Below are positions 43,986 through 56,344 of a DNA stretch of 64,000 nt, piece by piece. This DNA comes from Protonemura montana (Eukaryota; Arthropoda; Insecta; Plecoptera; Nemouridae), in NCBI GenBank assembly GCA_947568835.1, contig OX387609.1, positions 10,493,660-10,557,659 of the forward strand, in the 5' to 3' direction. A program made the position numbers and the translations under genes. The notes under the pieces are model-generated. The model did not search any database and was not told where the DNA came from. It saw only the letters and a program-made list of their open reading frames with translations. Within the stretch, counting starts at the first letter, position 1; every line of letters begins with the position of its first letter.

Positions 43986-44515
43986 TTGTAGTTAAACATT
44001 ATTTTGACTTTGAAGAAGAAAAAAATAAATATTAACTCTTCTGTAGAAGACTGATTTTACAACGCATGGCTACACTAAAGAAAGATGAAACGCGAACCAT
44101 CTTGGCTGTCATTCTAAACCAATGCAACAAGTGCTTGCTCGTCGATTGTCGTGCAAATAGATCTTCTTAGCCGCGAACCACTTTTCCCCGGTCATCGACC
44201 CTGGCTCTGAGTGTGAGATGTACCTAGGCTACAGAGAGTGACGTCAGAGACGTTACCTTGCCACTGCTCTACTGCTCTACATTGGCGGTGACTCTTGGCA
44301 AAATGGCCGACATTTTCATTGCCATGGCGACCGGATAATTGTTAGATTGCTTGGTCTAATTCTGAAAGATTGACAAAAAAGGGGGGTTTTTAAAACCCTT
44401 GAAAAGTTGTGCTATCAACCCTTAAAGTTGCGCCCTCTTAGGCAGCGCAGAAATTACAAAAATTATACGGAAACCAAGTTTTGTAGTTTAGAGCGTTATG
44501 AAAAACATTTGAACC
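43986..44515. other. No gene recognised
   Basis: Mixed-composition DNA with two CCATCTTGG/AAAATGGCCGAC motifs (44095, 44303) and no exon or repeat recognised. Confidence 0.45.
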
Positions 44516-44590
44516 GGACGGCAAACCGGTGGCCATCCATCCAGTAGTTTTAACATAGCCTAATGTTGCTTAACTTCTGTGATCTTGAAT
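44516..44590 (-). mobile_element. 5S-derived SINE head, diverged fragment
   Basis: GTGGCCATCCATCCAGTAG and TAATGTTGCTTAACTTCTGT on the plus strand are the diverged complement of the SINE head. Confidence 0.55.
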
Positions 44591-44751
44591 AGGGCTAGGA
44601 ACGCCATTCTACGCCATTTTTGGAAACCAAAAAACCACTATAAGAAACTATAAGAAACCACTAAAAGTCATTACTGGAGCAAAAATAGGGAAAGGGTTAC
44701 TGTAGGTATATGGGAAAAGGGTCTAAGTTGGCCTGGAAGAGGTAGGGGTGC

Positions 44752-44772
44752 GGGGGGGGGGGGGGGGGGGGG
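44752..44772. repeat. Homopolymer run of 21 G
   Basis: Twenty-one consecutive G after a G-rich lead-in. The length is likely to be unstable and may be misestimated in the assembly. Confidence 0.9.
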
Positions 44773-46998
44773 ACAAAAAGTAAATTCCAACTACATTTTT
44801 TGTGATTTTTAAATTAAAAAATTACCCCACTGTCTGCGATTTCAGCATTCCCTTCAAAGTTTTTCTTTTATTGTGTTTAACGACGCATTGTTTCTAAAAG
44901 ATTCATAAAGCACAGGTTTAATAGCGTCAGTAAATGATTACAATAATCTGTCAAATATATCCTTTTTCACAACGGCACAACTGAAAACAATTTGGATATT
45001 CCCCTACTTATGCTTGCATTGCAGACAGGGAACACAGCTGTTGCCCACTCTTTTTAGGCTGAAGTTGTACGAACCCTAATTCCTACAGATTGTGAATGGT
45101 CACCCACCCAAACACTAATCTGGCGTAAAGTTACTTTACCTTTAATACCCTCAAAAATGTAAATAAACTGAAACAAATTCAAATGATGTTGGAAACTAAT
45201 TATTTAAAATCTGGAATTGTTATGTTATTTTTCTAAACTAGTGCTAAGGTAAGATAAAGAAGACATAAGTCTTAAGACTTCTGTACGCTGATTGGCTGAC
45301 AAAAATGTTTGATTGAATGAAGCGTCAACTTGCAGAAATCTAACAGCGCATTTTTATCTAAAAAAAATAATTTATTAGATTTGTTCCCCTTGCCGAAGAG
45401 GTGGTAAACAAAATACTTATGTTTCCAAATATTTAACTGTTATCAATTACCCCGGCTCAATTCATCTCACTACCTGTCAACATGTACTTCCTTTCATTTC
45501 ATACTGCACAACTAGATTTAAATTGGTGTATCGCAAGTATGTTATCGTTCATCCCTTAGCAACAATAGTAAACTTTGTAGAAGTACTCAGCCAATTCTTA
45601 AAAATATTACCGCAAAGCTGCAACCAAACCAGTCAGGTTATTGACTCCCCCGCCTTAGCTTTCTACAAAATATCGACAAGCACCAAGCAATTATCTTTCT
45701 TACAGAGTGATTTATAGCGAATTTCCCGACTTACACAAAGACACACTGAACATAATTCACTAAATCCCAGACACTTTAATGTTAGCTGAAAATGATTTGC
45801 AATAAACTTGAAAATTCGACGTTGAATCGCTAAGGTATACCTCTTCAGTGGTTCGGTATTTTGCCAGTGAATAGGGGATGGTTTTGGTGCGAATTCTTGC
45901 CTTGGCCAAGTTCGTCGAACCCGCCGTTCTCACGGTTTACCTAAAGAGGTCTCTTCTAGCTTCTGTTTGTATAGATTTTGGTATTCTTATAGACAAAAAC
46001 TATCCTCCTTCGAGGTCTTCAATGTCAACTACAATCTAGTTTATTGGCGGTCGACGGTTATAAACGCTGTAAGTACAAAAGGATTGGGAGTTTTCTGAGG
46101 GGAAATTGTTTAGGTTTGGACGTTTGGGATGATTATTTTGTCGGCCACTTTCAGTTTTCGCGGTACTTGTGTAGTTTTAATTTTAAGTGGACATGTTCAG
46201 AGCTGGCGACTTATTATTAAAGACATGTAACCTGTCATTATTAGGAGACAAGGATTCATCTCAGGTAGAGGAAGGTTGCAGAAATATGATCTGGTATTTA
46301 GGTACTGATTATTCGGACTATCGGTTTCCGGATTACAAAAAAAAATGTAACGAGTAATTAATTTTAAAAGTCATACCGAAATTTGTAGATAATTGTGTAA
46401 TGATACAAACGAATCAAATTGTATATAAAAAAAATAGTGCAATTACATTACTTAATCTATCAAGGCTTAGAAAAATAATCAGACAGATTATTCTTATTTT
46501 TTAACTCCACTGCTCTCTAAAATGTACATATCAATTTGGGTGTATACATTTTTTAAAGGGTAGAAAAGTTTAAATACTAAATCGTTTTGTTCATTGCAAA
46601 CATTTGCAATGTCATTGATATTTAAATCGATACAAACAGCAATGTTTAACGCATGTTTCTTGTTCTCTGTATATTTATTCTACTGCTCTCAGCGGGTATT
46701 GACTTTCCAACCAAAACGCACTAAAAAAACAAATGCAGGCAAGGTGAACTCCGATCACACAGTGCGAATTTAGTGCCGTTCGATCCCAAGTCGCCATGAA
46801 AATAACCAAAAAAGGCACGCTATTTCACTTTCCGCAATCGCCGAGTCCTCCGCGGTCAATGCTCCTCGATTCAACCAATCATTACCAATTGTCTAACATC
46901 TCGCTAATTGCGCCTTGTTTTTACGTCAGACGATTGATCGACCGGACCGAGCTTTTTCAAAAAATAACGGTACGAGCCAACAATCGAAACTGCTTCCT
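44773..46998. other. SINE tail scrap, fold-back scrap, no clear gene
   Basis: A minus-strand SINE 3' end (TGTTTAACGACGCATTG) lies at about 44873-44940 and a very diverged head at about 45090-45145. A fold-back-like scrap is at 45225-45280. An ATG at 46796 opens 74 codons in a reasonable start context (GTCGCCATGAAAATAACC) but runs into the SINE head array and is not recognised. Confidence 0.4.
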
Positions 46999-47495
46999 TG
47001 TGGAACACCGGTCCTCGTGAGATCACCGAAGTTAAGTAACACTGCGCTGGGTTAGGTATTGGATGGGTGACCACTGAACGGTTGGGCGTGTTGGAAACAC
47101 CGGTCCTCGTGAGATCACTGAAGTAAAGCAACACTGCGCTGGGTCAGATATTGGATGGGTGACCACTGAACGGTTTGTCGTGTTGGAACCACCGGTCCTT
47201 GTGAGATCACCGAAGTTAAGTAACACTGCGCTGGGTCAGGTAATGGATGGGTGACCACTGAACGGTTGGGCGTGTTGGAAACACCGGTCATCGTGAGATC
47301 ACTGAAGTTAAGCAACACTGCGCTGGGTCAGGTATTGGATGGGTGACCACTGAATGGTTGGGCGTGTTGGAAACACCGGTCCTCGTGAGATCACTGAAGT
47401 TAAGCAACACTGCGCTGGGTTAGGTATTGGATGGGTGACCACTGAACGGTTTGTCGTGTTGGAAACACCGGTCCTTATGAGATCACCGAATTCAC
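46999..47495 (+). repeat. Tandem array of six 5S-derived SINE heads, 92-bp unit
   Basis: GATCACYGAAG recurs at 47021, 47113, 47205, 47297, 47389 and 47481, exactly 92 bases apart. Each full unit has the 5S-like box A and TGGATGGGTGACC and the linker ACTGAACGGTTNGNCGTGTTG. No SINE body or tail is attached, so here the head exists as a free-standing satellite. The array ends abruptly within GATCACCGAATTCACC. Confidence 0.95.
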
Positions 47496-48685
47496 CAGGG
47501 AAGTTCCCTAGCATACGAGGTTCAATGGTAGATTCGACTTTTGGTAGCCATGGAGATGCTGAGATCGCCTGACAGAGTTTCACAGTTCTGCTATCTTATG
47601 TTACCACGGGTTAAGGTAGGTACACTGAGATGTTTCTGAGGCTAATTTTGCGATAAAGTTTGATTTGAATTTGTATTTACAACAAAATAACAATCATCAG
47701 GGCAAACCCACACCACCAAGACCCGCGCCGGCTTCGAACCCGGAAAACCACCAATCAGGATTTCGATATCGCGCCGTAAAAACGAACAGGACTTTTGATA
47801 ACAATGAACGGGACGCCCGCAGGAGCGGCATTTGTCTTCCTTCATTCAAACCGACTTATGTAATATCAAAAGATAAAAAAAAGTACAGTAAGTCATTGTG
47901 CATGATGACTAAACTTTGTTTATATTCACACTTGAATCGTTACCGTTCTCTGTGAGCACAGACAAGTCCCATGAACGACCATCTCTTGATCGGTGTACCG
48001 CTATGGCAGGCCGAGGAATATTGCCAGTACCTTTCTAAATGCATTGTTTAATTCCTTTTGGCGGTGATACTTAAGATTGCCGCGATCTGCACTTGTCCCA
48101 GTTGCCATTTCACATCAACACCTTGCCTTGTCCACATTCCGCATGCCAAGCTGTTCCTTCTTTTCGGTGTCTTCGGTCGATGCCTGCGCCTTTCTTTGGT
48201 ATAGTCATTCGTCATGATGCACGATCGTAGATTGTCTCTTTGTGCCTTCACTGTATTTTCAATTCGCTCGCTCGGTTGTTTGTTTGATTGTTGCGAATCA
48301 ATTGAGCGATAAACATCTGAAGCGAAAACAAGATTGCACTTGTCGGAATTCGTGATTGGGCTGAAATGTAATTTGTTAAATTCGGAGCAAACGACAGAAG
48401 GCAATTAATGGTTCATATAATTGCTTAAGGGTAACTTTCATGTGCGTAGAGGGATTTACCAGTGAGAAAACTTTAAAGAAATTTGTAAAAAATTCAGAGA
48501 AGTGAATAATCGTTACAGTTAAAAAATATATTTTATCATTTTCCTTTTTCAATTTTTTTTAGATTCATGGTTGCATATTCATCCATTTAAAAATCATCAT
48601 ACGAGTTTGAGATGTTTAATACAAATATATATATATAAAGTAGTATTGGTATTTATGTTAAGTGGTATTGGAATAAAATTAAAGT
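47496..48685. other. No gene; tRNA-like scrap at 47715-47800
   Basis: The minus strand has CCGGGTTCGAAGCCGG (T-arm/B-box-like) near 47730-47745, with GGCGCGATATCGAAATCC upstream, suggesting a tRNA-derived SINE fragment. A 118-codon minus frame at 48048-48404 (Lys/Arg-rich) is not recognised. Confidence 0.35.
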
Positions 48686-48850
48686 TTTTTATTATTATCA
48701 ACACTATAACCATCTCAAAAATTGATGACAAACGGGGAGATCGTCCATCCCCTTTTGGGCATCAATTTTTTAGACAGTTATAGTGTTGATAATAATAAAA
48801 TACCCCGCGCATTGCAAGCGTTTACAGTTTAAATCAGATTTTATCTAAAT
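48686..48850 (-). mobile_element. tRNA-core inverted-repeat element
   Basis: Arms TTATTATTATCAACACTATA ACCATCTCAAAAATTGATG and their inverted copy surround a shortened core (ACGGGGAGATCGTCCATCCC CTTTTGGGCATC). The conserved flanking domain (ATACCCCGCGCATTGCAAGC G, AAATCAGATTTTATC) is on the right, as at 41.9 kb. Confidence 0.8.
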
Positions 48851-49262
48851 AAAATTAAAGTCATTTGACAATGTGTATTGCAAAATTTACTGAAATTTCA
48901 GAAAAGCATACTCTTTCCATGGAACAAAATCATTCCTTTGTACTGTCTTGGTCATCAACTTCAAGACTAATTACTACAGAAGCTGCCACCATACATATTA
49001 TTACCCTCAAACATGTAGCCAAGTCAACACCAAAAACCAACATCTCAAGCCGCCATCTTGATTCCGCCAAATCACGGTCGAAAAAACAAAACCATTAAAA
49101 AAACTCGATCACACTACGCATGCGTCAACGAACCTTCCACCATAACGGCCATCTCCATTTCATCGTCCATTTCTTTTCGCCTCCATTTTCCATCGCCGCA
49201 CTCTACTTTCTCGGCTTCCTTGACTTGCCCCCCACTCTCCATGCCTTTCTTTCTTCGAGCAG

Positions 49263-50034
49263 GTCAACGACCAGCCTTCACGGGCCCGAAGAAGAGGAAC
49301 CCGAACCGAAGGCACCACGCACAATGCTGGCTGTAGCGGTACTTCCTAACTACCTGCATCGGTCGGGTCTCTTCGGCAAGACCCGCAAGTCACATAGCAT
49401 GCCAGAGGACCGATCAATGATACGAGGTTTTAGCTCCGTTGATTTGACTTTTTTAGTGGTAAAGGAGATCGTTTTTATTGATTTGGGGTGTTCAACGACG
49501 CACTGTTTTGACAACGAGCATTGTGGCACTGGTTTGATGACGTTGGTGAATGAGTAACCTAGCCTAGCTTAGAAGGAAGGAGGTGAAATCCGGTCAGACC
49601 TACTCCTGTCGAAGACCAAGGAGACCACCGGCTTAAAGTCCCTTCCGAAGGGCGGTACAACGCGAACAACAGGATTCCTCCACAAATCCATGCTGTCGAG
49701 AGGTTGATAAGCAAGGTGAGTGAAGTTGCTGTACTAACTTTCATCCCTCCAACCTCTCATCCGAACAGAACTGGTCATGTGTAAGATGGTCACCCATTCA
49801 ATACCTGACTCAGCGCAGAAAGAGACGTTTAGGGAATAGGAGAGGTTTTCCGGAAACGGTTTGGTTCGGAAAATGAGCTTAAAGTGATGGTATTTGAAAA
49901 CTAGTTAGAGTTTAACAGAATTTGTTTAAAGAAATTTGACAACACCAATCTTTGTTTTTCAGATTGGACAATTGATACCTTTATTGAATGGCTGTTAAGG
50001 TGGATGAGTGATTTAAATGTAAGCAAGAAAGCAA
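49263..50034 (+). CDS. Two phase-compatible exons of an unrecognised gene (partial)
   Basis: Exon A is 49263-49426, after a strong pyrimidine-rich acceptor (CATGCCTTTCTTTCTTCGAGCAG). It encodes an acidic-Pro stretch (GPEEEEPEPKAPRTM) and then LPNYLHRSGLFGKTRKSHSM, a basic Ser-containing run that looks like a phosphorylation site region. The donor ACGAG|GTTTTAG is weak; a better one, AGTG|GTAAAG at 49458, would leave phase 0. Exon B is 49963-50034, between TTTGTTTTTCAG and AAGCAA|GTAAGT, open in one frame (WTIDTFIEWLLRWMSDLNV). Its phase fits exon A ending at 49426. A SINE lies in the intron. Earlier and later exons are not found and the family is not recognised. No signal peptide is visible. 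Confidence 0.45.
49486..49818 (-). mobile_element. 5S-derived SINE within the putative intron
   Basis: On the minus strand: 3' end (GTTCAACGACGCACTGTTTTG complement), tail, body (CTTCCGAAGGGCGGTACAAC) and part of the head up to ACCTGACTCAGCGCAG, where the copy is cut off inside box A. The body has a short deletion near 49590. Confidence 0.9.
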
Positions 50035-50770
50035 GTAAGTAGGTACCTAGTTGTAAATACTGTACCGAGAGAATATCTTTGGAGGTCAGTTGGCAACGTT
50101 TGTAATGTGTTTATTGGTGTTATTGACAGTTTACCTGTTTTCTCCTTGAACCAAAGATTTTGGCTAAGAAACTGTAAACTTCACGGCTGTCTTCAAACGC
50201 ATTTCAGTGTCGTAAATTTTGGATTGAGCTTCAACTTTGTCACACCAGAAATGGGTCTGTTTGACAAAGCAACATCCTGACCTCGCTGCTAAAATTAAGG
50301 GTAGTCAATAATGGACAAACACAACAATATATACCTGATTCAACCCCGTTTGTAACTAACACCGTAACATCCTGGAAAATGTAGGGCCATCCTTGATCGC
50401 AGATAAAAAAGACACCCTTTTACAACGTTTTTTTTTAATTTTTTTTATATACCACACCGTTCAAAGTACCGTTTGATGAAAGGGTATAAAATTTAGGGTT
50501 AACTTCTCGGGGTCAACAACATGTGGGGGTTGTAGACTAATAATTAAAGTAGGTAGGAATTTTTTTCAACCTGCAGACGGTCTGATAAATCAACAGCTTA
50601 CGGTACTTTTCAAATAATGGAATCACCTTGAAGCGCCCACAATATTATCGAGTTCGTCAACCTTGTTTAAAAAAAAAAAACGCTTTCGATAACCGAATTT
50701 GAATGGATGGGGGAACATCAAAATGGCTGACATTATTGTAAAAATTGATCGTTAGTCGCCTTCGAAATTT
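50035..50770. other. No gene recognised
   Basis: AT-rich, with no exon identified downstream of the 50034 donor. A CAAAATGGCTGAC motif lies at about 50719. Confidence 0.45.
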
Positions 50771-51080
50771 TATTCGGGAGAGTGGTTGGAGGGATGAAAG
50801 TTAGTATACAGCAACTTCACTCGCCTTGTTTATCAACCTCTCTACGGCATGGATTTGTGGAGGAATTTCTGTTGTTCACGTTGTACCGTCCTTCGGAAGG
50901 GATGTTAAGCCTGTGATCCCCTTGGTGCTCTTCGACAGGAATAGGCAACGTGCAGGCACCGGGTTTTCCTATCTTCCTTCTAGGCTTGTTTAAGTCATCA
51001 TCATCATCCACTCATATTAAGCGACGTCATCAGTCCAATGCCACAAGTCTTGTTGTCAAATCAGTGTGACGTTAAACACA
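50771..51080 (+). mobile_element. 5S-derived SINE, head-truncated
   Basis: Starts at ATTCGGGAGAGTGGTTGGAG, just past the 5S-like head, keeps the body (CCGTCCTTCGGAAGGGATG) and ends with GTGTGACGTTAAACACA and an A-run. Confidence 0.9.
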
Positions 51081-53761
51081 AAAAAAATCAAATCGGACAC
51101 GTTTATTTGTGCGGGTTTCATCCGATTGTTAAAGTAGCTGTTATAAGAGGTAACGGCCGGATTAACGGAAGTGTTAAAATGTTATTTTTGAAGGCACGAT
51201 TCGGCAGTTTCTAAGAACGTGGTTCGGTTAAAAAGCGTGGGACATTGACTGGCGCTATTTGACGCGAGAAGTTGATTCACAGTTCGGCCCTCGAGGGAGT
51301 CGATGCGTGAAACTGGACTGCGTTCCTCCACCAACGGGATTTGCGGGGACTAGGAAATGGATGTCCGCGTCTTGGTTGAAAAGAAAGGGAAGAATCACAC
51401 GAAAAAGTGGCGATGAAATAACCGAATTTCAACGATTTTCTATGCAATATGATGAACTTCAGAATTTATTTACAAATCAAATATGGTGATATTGAATAAG
51501 GTTACATAACCTAGTACATTTGACCACTTTGGCCCTAGCATAGGATGTATTTTCTACCATTTTTAAAATTTTGGGTCTCTCAAAACCATACAAAATACTA
51601 TTTTGGTGATAGAAATTGATCCAGAAGCACCATTTATGCCAAGAAAACTGACTTCCAGACGATTTTTCTTGGTCTTAACCTAAACCTGACGTCCCTAACA
51701 AAACATAAATTTAACAACAAAAATCAATTAGCAGGTAATTTCCTTTGCAACTAAGAAAACAGCAAAAAAAAACGATAAAATCATTGTTTTCCAAACTGGC
51801 ATTGCAGACCGTGCACAATATCGAAGTCAACGAACTATAAATGTAACACATTATTATTATACTGTTGAACGAAAGTGGCTTACATAATCTACCCATCTCT
51901 TTTCCACCAGTGCAACTCTGCGATAACGCCATCCTTGTCGCACTGGCTATACCTATAGAGTCTCGTCGATATGCAGGTGAACTTCAGATTTGAAAGTAGA
52001 GCAACGAACTCGGGTCACCTCGACCGAGGAACAACTCTCGATAGGTACTACAGCAAGAAACTTGACTCTCTGGTGGTCACCGATACCCGGCATTGCTGGG
52101 TAACGCATGATTCGGACGATCAGTTGACAAGCATCAGTACCTAGAGATCAGATTGGAGAATTTATGACTTGCTAAACTGTTGTGAACTATGTAATTTTGG
52201 TGAGACCTTTCAGAGATGTCAATTTGTTGTTGAAAAGTTCTTTTGAAGTTTAGGGGTTTCTTAGCTTGTTTTCGGTTCCGTATTCATTTGGTAGGTGCTA
52301 GAAGATGGTTCAGGCAAGGAAATCTCTATCTCAGAACTGTATTTACACAACAAGGATCACGGAAAGTCCTTACCAAACTATTAAATGTAACAAAAATCAA
52401 AATAACTTTTTATTTTACAGTTCTTCAGCCACTTATTTTTAATTTTAATTGACTTTTAAAACTGGACACTGCCTCAACCTTGCGGTATTAAACAACTCAA
52501 TAAAATACGTGCATTACAAACTCTCTTTGCAGCGAAACACTAATTACTAGGTGCATGAACCCATACGAGCAAAAAAGAAAACATAACAAACCTCACATCG
52601 AACAAATCCAACCCATCAAAAAAAGCCCACACTAACAATTAAAAACGAAAAAAAAACTTCCAACCATAAACAAGAATACATCTATCCAACATTAGAAGAA
52701 AAGTAAGATACTGGACATCCACTATTTTCTCATCGCATCGCATAAGAGTAGAAGTTACACCAACATGGACTGCCTCTAAGGTTACCACTGGTCGTTGTCC
52801 TAGATTTGAACCATTTCATTCCTCAAAGAGGTATAACTACCAAGGTGTTGCATGCTAGCGCCTAGTGGCAGAGACAGGAAGTCAGTGACGTATCAACTGT
52901 ACGTCACATGATGTAACCAGAAACTAGGTCGAGAGTTGGCATTGACATTGCAGCATGCTGGGTAAGCTGAATCCTGAATGGCTGTGTTCTAAGAGAGAAC
53001 GTCTGCTATTGGTTGGTGAAATAGCAACATTTTAGCGCTTTGTGAGTGATGGTAATTGATGGTTCTGCAATAAAATTCGTTATTAAAGTTCAGTTTATCT
53101 ATTTAATCGACATGAGTATGTTAAACATGGGAAAGATGGTTTAGCTAGATTGCCAATTAGTTATAACGTTCGTTTTATTGTTGTCTACGTGATGATAAAT
53201 GAATAAAGATAAATGAATTTGGTTTGGTGTCTGGATTTGGTTAGGTGATTATGGAATGATGTTAAAAGCCGTTGATATAATTGTTGTTTGACCTGTCATA
53301 TAGGTAAAATCACTGTTTTTTTGTCTTAGTTCTTTGAATTCTTGCTTCAAGAAATTCATATTCCTGTTAAGCTTTAACAAATAAGCAACTAAAAGTGCGT
53401 ATGTAACGCATATAAGCATCAAACTCTTCAAGTAATGTCAATGCACGATTATTATTTTTACTTTTTTTGTAATGTTATAATTTATTAAACTTTTGTAGAT
53501 GTCAAAGACGGGTTACCTCACAGCACTGCCCCTGCAATGGTTGCCACGTCATCGCGCTTTGGCAAAGGTGTAGTCCTGTCAAATTAGTATTCAGGGACTG
53601 AATAATCTCATCAAATTTCCTTGAAAAATGCCCAATTAAACTGGAAATACCAACAGTGTGTTGGAGTTCTGACAAAGAAAGAATCACCAAAATTTGACAC
53701 AGAATTTTAAAATACAATTGACTACAAATAAAATACGTTATCTTGCTAAATTCATACATTT
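51081..53761. other. One unrecognised ORF, otherwise featureless
   Basis: A plus frame at 51259-51489 (76 codons; KLDCVPPPTGFAGTRKWMS, later TEFQRFSMQYDELQNLF) ends in TGA. Its composition is protein-like, and an acceptor GATTCACAG lies just inside its start, so it could be a terminal exon. It has no known domain. The rest of the stretch is AT-rich without recognised repeats. Confidence 0.3.
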
Positions 53762-54165
53762 GTATTGTTCAACGACGCATTTTTTTTCCAACGAGCCTTC
53801 TGACACTGGTCTGATGGCGTTGGTGAATGCATGGGTAATTTAGAAGTTTAATGATAAACTAAACCTAGCCTAGAAGAGAGGTTGGGAAACCCAGGGAAGC
53901 CTATTTTTATCCAACCATCCTCTTAACGTCCCTTCCAAAGGACGGTACAACGCGAACAACAGGATTCCTCCACAAATCCATGCTGTCGAGAGGTTAATAG
54001 CAAGGCAAATGAAGTTGCTGTACTAACTTTCATCCCTTTAACCTCACTCCCGAACAGAACTGGTCATGTGTATGATGGTCACCCATCCAATACCTGACCC
54101 AGCGCCGTGTTGCTTAACTTCGGTGATCTCACGAGGACCGGTGTTTCCAACACGCCAAACTGTGA
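53762..54165 (-). mobile_element. 5S-derived SINE, full length
   Basis: Minus-strand copy with the 3' end (GTTCAACGACGCATTTTTTT complement), tail blocks, body (CTTCCAAAGGACGGTACAAC) and complete 5S-like head through GGTGTTTCCAACACGCCAAA. The GTCGAAGAGCACC segment of the body is shortened. Confidence 0.95.
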
Positions 54166-54987
54166 GATATCTAATTCTTATCTCCTTACAACCTTTATCA
54201 TTCTTATCATTAACTATTTACCTTATCATTAACTAATTACAAATAGAAGTAGTGGTAATGTGCATGCCGTTCATCTATTATCTTGCCAAACTCAACAAAC
54301 AAAGTCTTCTTTATGCATCCTTGGTCCCCAAGACACACGCCTTCATGCCAATGCACGCACGTTCAATGCGTGCGCCGATCACGCACCAGGCATGTCACAT
54401 CATCTGTGTCACTGGGACTCGACGCACGGCGCATACGTATGCGTGTCATCGTTGTCCCCTGGCCGTCCGCGGCTAGACAATGCCTTGAAGACGCCGGCAA
54501 CTCGGCTGCCAGTGAATGAAAACGTGGCTGGCACGTCGCGGCATTTACCGTGGTCTAGCACGGAGGACTAGGTCAGGATGCGAAGCCGATTCCTTCCGGT
54601 GTCCGCGTCGGTATGAGCCGACGTGACCGATGTCTGGTTTATTTTGGCATCTCTGAAAGTAGTCGGACTAAACGAGTCGGTTTCAAGTTATGAACGAGAT
54701 TGAAAAGTATAATTTTGATTGTTTTATCGTGATAAGTAGTAACATTACTATAATAGACAGGCCCGAAGTCTGCTCCTGTCTAACAGCATTGGAGTCCTTA
54801 TCTAGTCGAATTAAATGACTACCGAAAATTTGATTAGCCGAAATTTCAACCAACGAAAAGATTAAACATTTTAAAATCCCTCGAAACTTATTTTTCCTGG
54901 GGTTAAAAAAGATCTATCACAGTTCTTCTTTAAACCATAGAAGCCTTTGCTAAAAGTCATCGCCGAAATGTTTCGACATTCAAAATT
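54166..54987. other. CpG-rich islet at 54340-54640, no recognised gene
   Basis: A GC/CpG-rich block contains three overlapping plus-strand frames of 74 to 103 codons, His/Cys-rich, none recognisable. It may be a promoter islet or an exon. A SINE body scrap (GTCTGCTCCTGTCTAACAGC) lies near 54769. Confidence 0.35.
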
Positions 54988-55765
54988 TACAGTCCCCAAC
55001 GAGCATCAAGGGCAGGCCACCGTCCCTTTGACAAACTGTGTTGGCTGCTCCTGTCCAACAGCATCAAGGACCGGCCACCGCTTAGCCTTGTCACTTTGAC
55101 ACACTGTGTTGGCTGCTCCTGTCCAACAGCACCAAGGACTGGCCACCGCTTAGCCTTGTCCCTTTGACACACTGTGTTGGCTGCTCCTGTCCAACAGCAC
55201 CAAGGACCGGCCACCGCTTAGCCTTGTCCCTTTGACACACTGTGCTGGCTGCTCCTGTCCAACAGCACCAAGGACCGGCCACCGCTTAGCCTTGTCACTT
55301 TGACACACTGTGTTGGCTGCTCCTGTCCAACAGCACCAAGGACCGGCCACCGCTTAGCCTTGTCCCTTTGACACACTGTGTTGGCTGCTCCTGTCCGACA
55401 GCACCAAGGACCGGTCACCACTTAGCCTTGTCACTTTGACACACTGTGTTGGCTGCTCCTGTCCAACAGAACCAAGGACCGGTCACCACTTAGCCTTGTC
55501 ACTTTGACACACTGTGTTGGCTGCTCCTGTCCAACAGAACCAAGGACCGGCCACCGCTTAGCCTTGTCCCTTTGACACACTGTGTTGGCTGCTCCTGTCC
55601 AACAGCACCAAGGACCAGCCACCGCTTAGCCTTGTCCCTTTGACACACTGTGTTGGCTGCTCCTGTGGCACTGGTCTATTGGCTGTCGGTAAATGACAGT
55701 CTGATGATGAAGATTACCTGGCCTGGCAGGAATCCGAGGGTGAACTCGGTGCCGGCACGCATCCT
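54988..55765 (-). repeat. 68-bp tandem array (10 units) derived from the SINE body
   Basis: GGCTGCTCCTG recurs at 55043 and then every 68 bases to 55655. The unit (GTTGGCTGCTCCTGTCCAAC, AGCACCAAGGACCGGCCACC, GCTTAGCCTTGTCCCTTTGA) aligns with the SINE body segment GTAGCCTACTCCTGTCGAAG, AGCACCAAGGGGACCACCGG, CTTAACGTCCCTTCC. After the last unit the sequence passes directly into SINE tail sequence (GTGGCACTGGTCTATTGGC through CTCGGTGCCGGCACGC), so the array formed inside a SINE copy. Units are open in a minus frame, but this follows from GC content and unit structure. Confidence 0.9.
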
Positions 55766-56340
55766 GGAGCCTTATTCTGCATTTTTTACCAGAGCAATTG
55801 AAGAAAATGAGCTTAAATGGAAGGTTTATTCCTAAAGTTTAAAAGAGAACAACCGAAGGTTTCTCATCTATTCCATTATCATTTCACTGAAAAATACTTA
55901 CAGAATATGGATCCACTTGGCCGAAATCAGCGTGTCACAGGAAATGAAAAGTGAAGCGGTGGTTTTGGCAGTCAGTGTCTTGAGTTCCTTGACCCTTTCA
56001 TCTTATCGCGCCGATGATAGCACGTTGGTTGACTTACACTTTAGCTGGCCGATAACTCAGTTTCTTTATTTACTGATTTCCCGTTGCCATGGCGAGCCCT
56101 TGGGTTACTGATAAGAAAGGCTGAAGTCGACAACGTTGCTATAATACCCCGGCTGCAATGCTGCAAATTAAGATGCAATTAATTTTGCTGGTTCTTTGAG
56201 TTGCACTAGCTTCCAGTGCGGGAGAGTTGGGAAATAGCAATGTCATTCGATGGATGAACTCTCCCAGGATAAAGGTTCTTAGACTCATGGCTAGTTTATC
56301 TACCAGCGTTTGCATTTAGGGATTGCTAGAATTCCAGGAA
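55766..56340. other. Unresolved open frame, no clear gene
   Basis: After an ATACTTACAG acceptor at about 55905 a plus frame is open for some 68 codons (EISVSQEMKSEAVVLAVSVL onward) to TGA at 56109-56111. The same bases give a perfect minus-strand donor (ATTCT|GTAAGT). Neither reading is recognisable. The fold-back family end (TTCTTAGACTCATGGCTAG) recurs near 56278. Confidence 0.3.
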
Positions 56341-56344
56341 AGCC

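Noticed and set aside
47021-47491. Real 5S rRNA gene cluster
   Set aside because: Units are 92 bp, lack the 5' and 3' stems of 5S rRNA and its terminator, and match the SINE head better than a functional 5S gene.
55900-56000. Minus-strand exon ending at ATTCT|GTAAGT
   Set aside because: The frame reading VKELKTLTAKTTASLFISC is attractive, but an in-frame TAA lies just upstream and there is no acceptor between it and the exon.
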